This document shows positions 33,501 to 41,091 of a stretch of 64,000 nucleotides of DNA, one piece after another. Positions within the stretch are counted from its first letter, which is position 1. The number at the start of each line of letters is the position of its first letter. The notes below the pieces were generated by a model. The model worked only from the letters and a program-made list of their open reading frames with translations. It was not told where the DNA came from and did not search any database. The translations under genes and the position numbers were made by a program. The stretch is taken from NCBI RefSeq assembly GCF_019890635.1, contig NZ_JAIOAB010000034.1:1-64000 (forward strand), given 5' to 3'. The DNA is from Streptomyces sennicomposti. Its GTDB lineage: Bacteria > Actinomycetota > Actinomycetes > Streptomycetales > Streptomycetaceae.

Positions 33501-35296
33501 CGCGTGGGCGCGTCGACCGCGTTGCGGACTTCGTCCAGGTTCCCGGTCTCGGCGTCGTGGCCGAAGGCGCGCAGGCGTACCGGGGCGCCGTCGGTGAGGG
33601 CCCACAGCGCGGTGACGCGCTGCTGGTCGTCATGGTCGACGCGTATGCGGTAACCACCGCTGTGGGTGACGGTGAGCGGCACACCGTCCTCGTCGCGTTC
33701 GAGGGAGATGTGGTTGCCGTTGCGGTCCTCGATGCCGACCAGCCACCACGGTCCGCCCCGCGCTGTGCCGGCTTCGAACTGGCGCGTGAGTCCTGAGTAC
33801 GGGTCTTCCACGGTCAGGACGTAACCGCTGCCGCGGCTCACATAGGTCAGCGGGAGGCGGGCGCCCTCGGCGGACCCCACCCGATCGCCGGGCAGGTCGG
33901 GCATACGCGGATAGGCGAGTGCCGACCCATCCTCCCGGTGCCACCAGTATCCGCCCAGCGCGTCGTCCCGCTGGATCCGTTCGTCGAGGGTGGAGGCCCA
34001 GGACGGGCCGAAGAAGCGGCCTGCTGCGTAACCGGAGAGGTGGGTGCGGCGCAGGATCAGGGGCAGCACACCCGGCAACGCCACATCCGTCTGGGCGAGC
34101 ACCATCTGGCCGCTGGACATGTCGATCGGGTCGCCGCACAACTGCTTGGCGTCCAGCTCGCGGGCCTGCCGGGACAGTTTCGACGAGTCGATCTTCAGGC
34201 CGGGGTCGGGCTTGCGGCCGGACGAGGGAGCGCCGTGACGGGTTCCTGAACCATCGCCTGAACGGCTGGAGTTGACGTGGACGCTGTCGGCCCGGCGGCC
34301 AGCGTCGATGTCGTTGCCCTTGTGCAGACGGGAGGTGGCCTTCACGCGGTCCGGGACGGTCTCGGCGAGATGCTTGACGACCTTCTTGACGGCCTTCTCG
34401 GAGCCCTTGAGGGCGCCCTCCAGCACCGACTCGAAGGGCGCGGTGAAAGCGTCCTTGCCCTTGGTGCGGCCGAAGTGGCCTTTCGCGCGCTCAAGCGGGG
34501 CGGTGACGGCGGTGTGCAGCTCACCGCCGTGGCGGGAGACCTTGTCGGCGCCGTCCTCGAACTCGACGTGGTCGATGAACAGGTCCACCTCGCCACCTGG
34601 GCCTGTACCGGCGGACGCGAGCATCATGGCCCCGCCGCCGGCCGATGCCAGCTGCATGCCGCCGCCGTGGCCGTGCTTGACGGGTCCACCGCCGCCGCCC
34701 GCGTTCGGCTCGGGGGGCAGCGAGAACGCGCCCTCGGCCAGGTCCAGGACCGCGTCCTCGACCATCTTCTCCAGCTTGGCGTTGACCGGCTCGGTCACTC
34801 GGGCCACCAGCTCGTCCACGATCCGGTCGGCGGCCTCGTCGACGATCCGCTTCACCGCCTGCCGCATCGCGGTGATCTCGGCCGCGCCCAGCAGTGCCGA
34901 CAGGCCGCCGGTGAACGCGGCGAGGCCGAGGGAGACGCCCACCGAGGCGGCCATCGCACCCAGTTCGATCTCGGCCTTGATCTTCATCCCGTAGATGATG
35001 TCCGCGACGACATCGCACGCGTCCGCGAACAGCCGTGCCAGTTCTGGGATCTTGTCGAGGTGCCCGGCCTTGACATGAGACCAGTGCTTCTCCATCGCGT
35101 CGACGGCCCAGCCCTGCGAGGAGGACAGGATCCGGGCCACCGCCTGGTGCGCGTCGCCGCCCTTGCCCTCGAAGTTGTCGGCGAACTCGCGCATGGACGT
35201 GGCCATTTCACGGAAGTCGTCCTCGTCCACGTTCGGGAAGTTGATCCCGATGACGTCGAGTATCTCGTCCAGCCACCCAGGGATTGTGTAGCCCAT
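30551..35296 (-). CDS. Rhs/YD-repeat polymorphic toxin with C-terminal nuclease
   Basis: A 1581-residue toxin. Residues 1-110 form a helical WXG100/ESX-like region; a hydrophobic stretch lies at 113-140 and a Gly-rich hinge near 198-230. A DUF6531-like entry domain (CGDPIDMSSGQMVLAQTDVALPG, from about 385) leads into a long YD-repeat shell that ends in RYLTSDPLGLDP (about 1390). The last 170 residues are the toxin; NKTHLLGAQIGGSNRDPRNF and NSPVMRKIEDQIREAV resemble the DNA/RNA non-specific endonuclease family. The N terminus suggests type VII-like export. ATG 35296 was chosen over 35515. Confidence 0.88.
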   Translation of the reverse strand: MGYTIPGWLDEILDVIGINFPNVDEDDFREMATSMREFADNFEGKGGDAHQAVARILSSSQGWAVDAMEKHWSHVKAGHLDKIPELARLFADACDVVADIIYGMKIKAEIELGAMAASVGVSLGLAAFTGGLSALLGAAEITAMRQAVKRIVDEAADRIVDELVARVTEPVNAKLEKMVEDAVLDLAEGAFSLPPEPNAGGGGGPVKHGHGGGMQLASAGGGAMMLASAGTGPGGEVDLFIDHVEFEDGADKVSRHGGELHTAVTAPLERAKGHFGRTKGKDAFTAPFESVLEGALKGSEKAVKKVVKHLAETVPDRVKATSRLHKGNDIDAGRRADSVHVNSSRSGDGSGTRHGAPSSGRKPDPGLKIDSSKLSRQARELDAKQLCGDPIDMSSGQMVLAQTDVALPGVLPLILRRTHLSGYAAGRFFGPSWASTLDERIQRDDALGGYWWHREDGSALAYPRMPDLPGDRVGSAEGARLPLTYVSRGSGYVLTVEDPYSGLTRQFEAGTARGGPWWLVGIEDRNGNHISLERDEDGVPLTVTHSGGYRIRVDHDDQQRVTALWALTDGAPVRLRAFGHDAETGNLDEVRNAVDAPTRFTYDSAHRVTGWRDSNDTEFAYVYDAEGRVVETRGTDGILTSRLTYGERQDDGTSTVAYTDSLGNTTIYRANRRGQIVAITDPLGHTTTQTWDRHDHLLSRTDPLGRTTHWTWDDAGDLVSVTAPDGTSGHVAYNASHLPVRITDPQGATYVQDFDARGNCTALTAPDGSIHRFTHHSTGAVATVGGPAGDTLRIATDPAGLATVVEDAQGNRTRYLRDAFGRPARITDPTGATTTLVWDAEGRLRERTAANGATESWSYDGEGNCTGHTDAVGGRTRLIHGPFDLLVARVCPDGAEYRYRYDTERRLTEVLNPRGLVWKYVYDAAGQLVKETDFDGRETTYRYDAAGDLTTRINPAGQTVDYHYDASGQLVEKVVDGRRTVFRNDACGRLLSAAGPDGTLAYAYDAVGRVIAETIDDRTLTTACDSSGRRTLRRTPGGVETAYSYDAAGRYAGLSLSGRTLSFEYDAAGREMLRHLGDRFTLAFAWNAVGSLSGQTLTVHGTEQPSIQRSYAYRHDGLLTGVTDRDTGRRSFLLDRAGRVSAVEAGRWSESYAYDETGNQTRATWPEKHPGSQARGTRDYAGTRLISAGNVRYEHDAAGRCVLRQVKRLSRKPDTWRYAWDAEDRLVSVVTPDGTCWRYLYDPLGRRIAKQRLSADGAVAEETRFVWDGSTLVEQTTRVSGAAELVTLTWDHDGQSPVAQTETKSLADAPQDVIDQRFFAIVTNQIGTPTELVDEEGRIAWRTRTTLWGSTTWNHDATAYTPLRFPGQYYDPETGLHHNYFRHYDPETARYLTSDPLGLDPSPNPFAYVDNPQTQSDPLGLTPCDENDVTWGGRVRYGTPGPGGRATTMRATIESDMTGGKTDPRVNVPGYQKYKKLNKTHLLGAQIGGSNRDPRNFVTMHRFANSPVMRKIEDQIREAVDKHGETIEYTVTPVYRSNDPTDVIPLGLTIEARGDKGFAFTPYEGGSRTNIVTILNVPKRI

Positions 35297-35783
35297 TCCC
35301 CGTGTCCCCCATTGATCGATCAAGTGTGCGTCGCGCGAGCGAACGAATGATAGCCAGTGTGCTGACGTGCTATCAGTCAGCCTGGTCTCGGCGTTCGGCC
35401 GCGGCGGAATCGTCGAGCTTCGGTCAGTGACCGCCGCACGGTCGGCGCATGCTTGATCAGGAGGAACGTCTGGCGCCGGACGAGCAGTATGAGCTGGTGC
35501 TTCGGTGCGGCGCACCGATCACACGACATCGCGCGGTGATGCAACGGCAGGAGCGGAATTCTCGACACGAGACCCTCCACGGTGACCGCCCGCTCGGCAG
35601 TGCGGGCGGCCGGGCAGGCGCTCGATGAGGAGCCTCTCGTCCCGGCGGCGACCGAGATGCGCATGCGTCACGGACCTGTTTCGCGGGGACCGGTTGGGGA
35701 CCGGACGTCGTCCGCGCACGTGAACGGCGTCCGGGACCGGCCCTCCGTCGTTTTCGGGCACTGACGCGGACGCCGGTCGTGGT
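35297..35783. other. 487-bp region without a confident gene
   Basis: This space between the Rhs gene and the SDR gene has lower and more even GC than its neighbours. The best candidate is a 59-codon frame from ATG 35449 (MLDQEERLAPDEQYELVL and on to a TGA near 35628) on the plus strand, but its codon use is not convincing. It may hold a decayed gene from the island. Confidence 0.4.
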
Positions 35784-36635
35784 TCAGCGCCGGGTGATCC
35801 ACCCGGTCTCCGTGGCCCTGGCGATGGCATCGGGGACGGTGGTGCCGCGGAACCCGATCCGGTCCACCAGCGGTCGGACGAGACCCGGCGTCCGGGCGGC
35901 CGGCGCGATGCGGCGCGGCACGACGATCATCGGGGAACGGCGTTCGATTCCCGTCACGACGGCGTCGACGACTTTCCCGAGGGGGACCATCTTCCACAGG
36001 CCGGCCCGGTTGCCGCCCCAGAGCGTGGCGCCCGCGGGGTCGGCGTGGACGTCGTCCATCATCGGGGTCTTGAAGAACGTCGGGTGGGCGCTGCCCACGC
36101 CCACGCCCTGGTGGCGCAGTTCGAGCCGGGTGGCGTCGCACAGCGCCCACACCCCGGCCTTGGCGGCGACGTAGGGGCCGTTGAGCGGCGAATGCACGAA
36201 GGCGGCCATGGATGAGACGGCGAGCAGGTAGCCCCGGTGCCGCTTGACGTGCGGGAGGCCGGTGCGGAAGGTGCGCCAGACGCCGGAGAGGTCGATGTCG
36301 ACGACCCGCTCCCAGACCTCGGGGTCGAGGGTTTCGAGCGGCGCCATGGAACCGACTCCGGCGCCCGCGACGACGACATCGAGGCGGCCGAAGTGAGCGG
36401 CGTCGTCGTCGGCCGCCGACCGCAGGCTGTCGAGGTCGCGTACGTCGGCGGCCCAGCCCCGCGCCACCGCCTCCGGTCCGAGGGCGGCGGCCTGCCGGTG
36501 TGCGAGGTCGCCGTCGAGGTCGAGGAGGGCGAGGCCCGCGCCCCGTGCGCGCAGGGCGCGGGCGAGCGCCGTGCCGAGGCCGCCGGTGGAGCCGGTGATC
36601 AGCACGGTGCGGCCGGCGAGGTGGTAGCGGGGCAT
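35784..36635 (-). CDS. Short-chain dehydrogenase/reductase
   Basis: A 283-residue classical SDR. The NAD(P) loop is TGSTGGLG, the active-site serine lies in LLAVSSMAAF, and the YxxxK pair is YVAAK. Arg/Asp residues after beta2 (LLDLDGD) suggest NAD(H) preference. The substrate is unknown. It lies 41 bp downstream of a frameshifted alpha/beta hydrolase gene on the same strand; together they look like a two-gene catabolic unit. Confidence 0.92.
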   Translation of the reverse strand: MPRYHLAGRTVLITGSTGGLGTALARALRARGAGLALLDLDGDLAHRQAAALGPEAVARGWAADVRDLDSLRSAADDDAAHFGRLDVVVAGAGVGSMAPLETLDPEVWERVVDIDLSGVWRTFRTGLPHVKRHRGYLLAVSSMAAFVHSPLNGPYVAAKAGVWALCDATRLELRHQGVGVGSAHPTFFKTPMMDDVHADPAGATLWGGNRAGLWKMVPLGKVVDAVVTGIERRSPMIVVPRRIAPAARTPGLVRPLVDRIGFRGTTVPDAIARATETGWITRR

Positions 36636-36676
36636 GGCGGTTCCTTCCGCGGAAGACGGGGGTACCGGGCGTGTGC

Positions 36677-37578
36677 TCAGGCGGCGGGCACGTGGCGGGT
36701 GAGGAAGTCCAGCTGGTCGGTGACGTTGCGCTCGAAGTCCTCGCCGACGTAGATGTCGAAGTGGCCGGCGTCGTAGAGCCTGATCTCGCCCTTGGGCGCC
36801 TGGCGTACTTCTGGGTGGGCCGCGGTGGGGCGACGGAGTCCCGCTCGCAGACGGCGAAGAAGATCGGGCAGGCGACGTTCTTGGCCTGGCGGCCCGGGAA
36901 GTCGCGGATGATGTCGAGCGCGAAGCGGGCGGCGACGTCCTTCGGACAGTCCGCGCCGGGAGGCAGGAGCCGCGCCATGCCGGCGACGACGTCGGGAGCC
37001 GTCATGAGCGCGGTGGAGCCCGGCTCGCCGTAGGTGGGGACCATGACCGGGGCGCGGCCCAGACGCGAGCCGAGCGCGTCCGCGAGCGCGCGGACCGTGA
37101 GCTTGAGCGAGGTCAGCGGTGGGACGGCCGTGGAGGACGCGAGGCCGTCGGTGAAGGGGCACTGCGCGATCGCGGCCGCGATCCGCGGGTCCTCGGCGGC
37201 GGTGACGATCGCGTGCCCGCCGCCGAACGAGGTGCCCCACACGACCACGCGGTCGGGGTCGGCCGCGTCGACGGTGCGGGCGTGGGCGACGGCCGCCTTC
37301 CAGTCCTCGCGCTGCCGTCCGATGTCGAGCAGTCGGCGCGGTTCGCCTGAACTGGCGCCGAAGTGGCGGTAGTCGAAGACCAGGCACAGATAGCCGGCGG
37401 CGGTGAACCGCTCGGCGAAGGCGTCCAGACGCTCCTCCTTGACGCCGCCCAGTCCGTGCGCCATCACCACGATCGGTCGAGTCGCCGGTGCCGTGCTCTC
37501 CTCGGAGACCGTGGGCGTGTAGAGCCAGGCGGCGCAGAAGCCGGTGCCGGAGGGGAAGGTCACGTCGGTTCGGGGCAT
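36677..37578 (-). pseudogene. Alpha/beta hydrolase with a frameshift near the 3' end
   Basis: A roughly 300-residue dienelactone-hydrolase-like alpha/beta hydrolase: HGLGGVKEERLDAFAERF (oxyanion region) and the nucleophile elbow GTSFGGGHA are intact. The frame changes near 36799-36804: up to KYA the protein is in one frame, and from APKGEIRLYDAGHFDIY (with the catalytic histidine) to the stop HVPAA it is in the next. One base seems to be missing. Either the gene is newly inactivated or there is a sequencing error. ATG 37578 gives MPRTDVTFPSG. Confidence 0.85.
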
Positions 37579-37701
37579 GGTGTTCCCGGTTCTGGTTGAG
37601 GCCGCTGCCGGCCGCGGGTCGGCTGGGGATTGGGGGACTGGGGAATTGGGGGACTGGGGTGCTGGAGGAGACGGAGCCGCTTGGTGAGCGGTGATCCCGG
37701 T

Positions 37702-37755
37702 GCTCCGGAGGAACGGTGGGCTCCGGAGGAACGGTGGGCTCCGGAGGAACGGTGT
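37702..37755. repeat. Three copies of an 18-bp repeat
   Basis: GCTCCGGAGGAACGGTGG occurs three times in a row (37702, 37720 and 37738; the last copy is imperfect) upstream of the hydrolase gene. A nearby run of gggaattgggggactgggg-like units (about 37626-37665) is also repetitive. Nothing else is seen in the gap 37579-37938. Confidence 0.85.
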
Positions 37756-37938
37756 GGGCCCCAGTGTCCGGGACGGACGCACGGCGATCGAGGTGCAGAA
37801 CCACCCATGATCCGGCCGCAGGTGGTGCGAAATGGCCTCGCCGGACGGCCTGGCGGGGTGCGGTGAGCGCCGCCCGACTCCGGCGCCGCGCCGACGGCAC
37901 GTCCCCCGACCCGCAGGAGCAGAGGGGCGGGACTGCCC

Positions 37939-38016
37939 TCAGACGGGGAGGCGGAGGTCGGGCGGGAAGCCGGTCCATCAGACGGGCAGGCGAAGATCGG
38001 GCGGGAAGCCGGTCCA
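37939..38016. repeat. 39-bp tandem duplication of a gene end
   Basis: Bases 37939-37977 and 37978-38016 are two 39-bp copies with three mismatches. The second copy is the last 13 codons of the histidine phosphatase gene including its stop; the first lies after the stop and would extend the protein in frame if the stop were lost. Confidence 0.9.
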
Positions 38017-38607
38017 GCGGAGGTCGGCGGGGAGGTGGCTCGCGTCGTTGTGGAGCAGCAGGGACGCGGGGCGGCCGGGGGCGTAGCGGATGACGGTCAG
38101 CGCGGCGTTGGCGTGGTGGATGCCGATCCAGCGCCACTTCGGGGCGTCGAGGGCGGCCCGGACGAGCCAGCCGATGAGGAAGTTGTGCGTGACGACGAGT
38201 TCGTGGCGCGGCTCGTCGCCGGGGACCGGTCCGGTGAACCGTGCGAGGGCCGCCCGGGCCGACTCGGGTCCTGTTTCGCGCTCTTCGGCCGGGAACCGGG
38301 CCAGGTGGGCGAGCGTGGCGTCGGCCGATTCCGGCGGCAGCTCCTCGCGGCGCGGCATGTACGGGATGTAGTCGCCCGCCGCCTCGGACGGCCGCAGAGG
38401 GACGCCGTCGAGCTGTTCGTGGATCAGCCGCGCCGTCTGCTCCGCGCGGGCGAGCGGACCGTGGTGGATCGCCGTGAGCGGGGCCGCGCGCAGCCGCTTC
38501 CCGAGCAGGACGGCTTGCCGGCGGCCGGTGTCCGCCAACTCGCTCTCGTCCTCGGACGCTTCACCGTGCCGCGTGAGGTAGAGGTAACGGGTGGCTGTTG
38601 CCGTCAT
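37978..38607 (-). CDS. Histidine phosphatase-family protein
   Basis: A 209-residue phosphoglycerate-mutase-like (branch 1) histidine phosphatase. The phospho-acceptor motif is LYLTRHGEASEDE, followed by HHGPLARAEQTARLI, and the second histidine is in LVVTHNFLIGW. The substrate is unknown. ATG 38607 has GGAGGACG upstream; the longer open frame to 39309 is a shadow. The preceding 263 bp carry ggttgcagtgcgggg repeats and three 13-bp direct repeats with core GACGTA(C/T)G at 38793-38827 that could be regulatory. Confidence 0.9.
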   Translation of the reverse strand: MTATATRYLYLTRHGEASEDESELADTGRRQAVLLGKRLRAAPLTAIHHGPLARAEQTARLIHEQLDGVPLRPSEAAGDYIPYMPRREELPPESADATLAHLARFPAEERETGPESARAALARFTGPVPGDEPRHELVVTHNFLIGWLVRAALDAPKWRWIGIHHANAALTVIRYAPGRPASLLLHNDASHLPADLRWTGFPPDLRLPV

Positions 38608-38870
38608 GGGCGCGTCCTCCGTCAGGGTCCGTGATCTTGCGGACGTCTGGACGGACGTCGGTACGCGCTGTGGTGGTTGCGCTGCGAGGGGAGCGGTGCG
38701 GGGGGCGGTGCGAGGGGTGCGGTATGGGGTTGCGGTGCGGGGGATGCGCCGCGGGGTTGCAGTGCGGGGTTGCAGTGCGGGGGCGCGGTGCCGACGTACG
38801 CCGCTGACGTATGTCGCTGAACGTACGCCGACCGCCGGCCTGCGGGTGAACGCCGGGGCGTCCGGCTCGG

Positions 38871-39569
38871 TCACTCGGTGTGCGTCAGGCCCCGGACGAT
38901 GATCGCCACTTCCGAGGCGAACGTCTTGCCGGGATCGTCCTCGGGCTGCGCGTCGAGGATGCGCCGGGTGGTCGGGTAACGCCCGGTCGCGAGCTGCCGG
39001 TTGAGGTAACCCGCGACCGACGCCTGCCACTGGGCCTCGTCGGTGCCGGTCTCGCGGGCGATGCGCCGTTCGGTGACCTCGTTGCGGACCGCGCCGACCA
39101 GATAGGCGTTGAAGACGCCGAGGGCCGGCATGAGCCGGTCGCCGCCGTCCGGGCCCAGGGCGCGGGCCAGGGTCGAGGCGGTGGCCTCCATGACCTTCAG
39201 CGCGTTCGGGCCCAAGTGCGGCCTGCCGCCGATCAGTTCCACGAACCATTCGTGCCGCAGGGCGGCGTCGCGGGTGGCGACGGCGATCTCGTGGAGCGCC
39301 CGCTCCCACTCGGCGGGGGCGTCGAGGGCCGCCGCGATCTCGCCGTAGACGGAGTCGGCCATCAGGTCGAGCAGTTCGTCCTTGGTGGCGATGTACCCGT
39401 ACAGCCGCATCGGGCTGACTCGCAGCTCGGCGGCGACCTTGCGGATCGACAGTCCCGACAGTCCTTCGGCGTCGGCCAGCGCGATCGCGGCCGCCACGAT
39501 CCTGCCCCGGTCCGTGGGGGCGACCGTGCGCCCGCGCGGTTCGGGACGTTCCCAGATCAACTGCTCCAC
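38871..39569 (-). CDS. TetR-family repressor (TetR_C class)
   Basis: A 232-residue TetR repressor with the helix-turn-helix at about residues 20-70 (LSIRKVAAELRVSPMRLYGYIATKDELLDLM) and a C-terminal domain like that of tetracycline-type repressors. GTG 39569 was chosen; the frame extends to 39623 but those codons lie inside the operator repeats. It diverges from a TetX-like flavin monooxygenase gene with three copies of an operator half in the 84-bp space, so it very probably represses both genes until the substrate drug or metabolite binds. Confidence 0.92.
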   Translation of the reverse strand: MEQLIWERPEPRGRTVAPTDRGRIVAAAIALADAEGLSGLSIRKVAAELRVSPMRLYGYIATKDELLDLMADSVYGEIAAALDAPAEWERALHEIAVATRDAALRHEWFVELIGGRPHLGPNALKVMEATASTLARALGPDGGDRLMPALGVFNAYLVGAVRNEVTERRIARETGTDEAQWQASVAGYLNRQLATGRYPTTRRILDAQPEDDPGKTFASEVAIIVRGLTHTE

Positions 39570-39574
39570 GCCCT

Positions 39575-39630
39575 TACCGTACACCGTATTCCTGGCGTAC
39601 GGTGTACGGTAACTTCCGTACACCGTACGG
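39575..39630. promoter_or_regulatory. Triple TetR operator between divergent genes
   Basis: TACCGTACACCGTA (39575-39588) and its exact reverse complement TACGGTGTACGGTA (39598-39611) form a perfect 14-bp inverted repeat with a 9-bp spacer. A third copy, CCGTACACCGTACGG, is at 39616-39630. Together they fill the space between the TetR start and the monooxygenase start. Confidence 0.85.
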
Positions 39631-39652
39631 AACGCTCGGGATGGAGAACTGC

Positions 39653-40816
39653 ATGAACACGACCGACGTGAAGAGGGCGCCCCGGATCGCTGTCGTCGGA
39701 GGCGGCCTCGGCGGACTGGCGCTGGCCGGGATGCTGCACCGGCAGGGGATCGCGGCCACTGTCTACGAGCGGGACGCCGGGCGCGCCGCCCGTACCCAGG
39801 GCGGCACCCTGGACCTGCACCCCGAGTCGGGGCAGCGCGCCCTGGACGAGCTGGGACTGACCGAGGCGTTCCGGGCCGACGCCCGGCCCGAGGGCGAGGA
39901 ACTGCGGATCCTCGACCCGGCCGGCCGCACGCTGGTGCACCGCGTCCCCGAGCCGGGCGGGGGCAGCCGCCCGGAGATCGACCGCGGGGTGCTCCGCGAA
40001 CTGCTGCTGTCCAGGGTGCCGGACGAGGCGGTGAGCTGGGGCCGTCGGCTGACCGGGGTCGAGGGACTGCCCGACGGCGGCCACCGGTTGGAGTTCGCGG
40101 ACGGCGGCCACGCGGACTGCGACATCCTCGTAGGCGCGGACGGCGCGCGCTCCCGCGTACGCCCGCTCCTCACGGACGCGCGGCCGGTCCACCTGTCCGC
40201 CTACCTCCAGCTGGCGATCACCGACGCCGACCGACGCCGGCCCCGGGTCGCCGAGTTCGTCGGGCCGGGCAGCCTGATGGCCCTCGGCGACAACCTCAAC
40301 CTGGGGGCGCAGCGGTCCGGCGACGGCACGATCCGGGTGTCCGTGACCACACGTGTGGACGCGGACTGGGTCGACCGGCAGGGCTTCGGCGACGCGGAGT
40401 GGGGTGACGTCGTGGCGCGGCTCCACGAGCTCTTCGCCGGCTGGGACACGGGGCTGACCTCGCTGATTGGCGCCTGCGATCCCGGGTCGCTGGTCGGGCG
40501 GAACATCGAGGCCCTGCCGGTCGGCACCCGGTGGCCGTCCCGCCCGGACGTCACCCTGCTCGGCGACGCCGCCCATCTGATGCCTCCGGTGGGCGAGGGC
40601 GCCAACCAGGCGATGCTGGACGGCGTTCTGCTGGCCCGGGCGTTCGCCCAGCACCGCGACGACCCCGCCGCCGCGATCGCCGCCTATGAGACCGAGATGT
40701 TCGACCGCGCGGCCGTGATCGGAGCGAAGTCGGCCCGGATAGAGAGCATGGGCCTCGCCCCCGACGCGGCCGAACGACTGGCGTCCTACTTCAACCGGAT
40801 GACAGCGGCCAGCTGA
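39653..40816 (+). CDS. FAD-dependent monooxygenase (TetX-like)
   Basis: A 387-residue class A flavoprotein monooxygenase. The FAD loop is VVGGGLGGLALAGML, followed by ARTQGGTLDLHPESGQRAL, which matches the GGTLDLH region of tetracycline-inactivating TetX, and the second FAD motif is LLGDAAHLMPPVGEGANQAMLDG. It hydroxylates an aromatic or polyketide-like substrate with NAD(P)H and O2. The divergent TetR repressor and paired operators make drug-inducible detoxification likely, but other small phenolic substrates are possible. GGAG lies before the ATG. Confidence 0.9.
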   Translation: MNTTDVKRAPRIAVVGGGLGGLALAGMLHRQGIAATVYERDAGRAARTQGGTLDLHPESGQRALDELGLTEAFRADARPEGEELRILDPAGRTLVHRVPEPGGGSRPEIDRGVLRELLLSRVPDEAVSWGRRLTGVEGLPDGGHRLEFADGGHADCDILVGADGARSRVRPLLTDARPVHLSAYLQLAITDADRRRPRVAEFVGPGSLMALGDNLNLGAQRSGDGTIRVSVTTRVDADWVDRQGFGDAEWGDVVARLHELFAGWDTGLTSLIGACDPGSLVGRNIEALPVGTRWPSRPDVTLLGDAAHLMPPVGEGANQAMLDGVLLARAFAQHRDDPAAAIAAYETEMFDRAAVIGAKSARIESMGLAPDAAERLASYFNRMTAAS

Positions 40817-40858
40817 ACACGACGGTTCCCGGCCGCCGCGGCGCGCTGTGCGCGACCA

Positions 40859-40935
40859 GGCGAGGCCCCGGCGAGGCCCCGGCGAGGCCCCGGCGAGGCC
40901 CCGGCGAGGCCCCGGCGAGGCCAGGGCGAGGCCAG
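40859..40935. repeat. 11-bp minisatellite (ggcgaggcccc), seven copies
   Basis: Five perfect copies of GGCGAGGCCCC starting at 40859 are followed by two copies ending in AG. They lie in the gap between the monooxygenase and the XRE gene. The rest of 40817-41091 shows no gene. Confidence 0.9.
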
Positions 40936-41091
40936 GGCCGAGCGCCCAGGACAGGGACGGTCGGAGAGGAGACGGTGTCCGCGTAAGGCTCTGGCTCGCC
41001 TGATGGGAACGGTGGTGTGATGCCGCCGGTCTCCCCGGCCGGCACCCGTCGTCCGCGTCTTCTTCCGCTTCCGGCGGCGTACCGTGGCCAC

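Noticed and set aside
35449..35628. 59-codon frame after the Rhs gene
   Set aside because: Codon positions do not show the strong GC3 bias of neighbours and no family is recognised; kept only as a note in the gap entry.
40859..40935. Origin or iteron-type repeats
   Set aside because: The 11-bp units are GC-only minisatellites with no replication gene or AT-rich region nearby.
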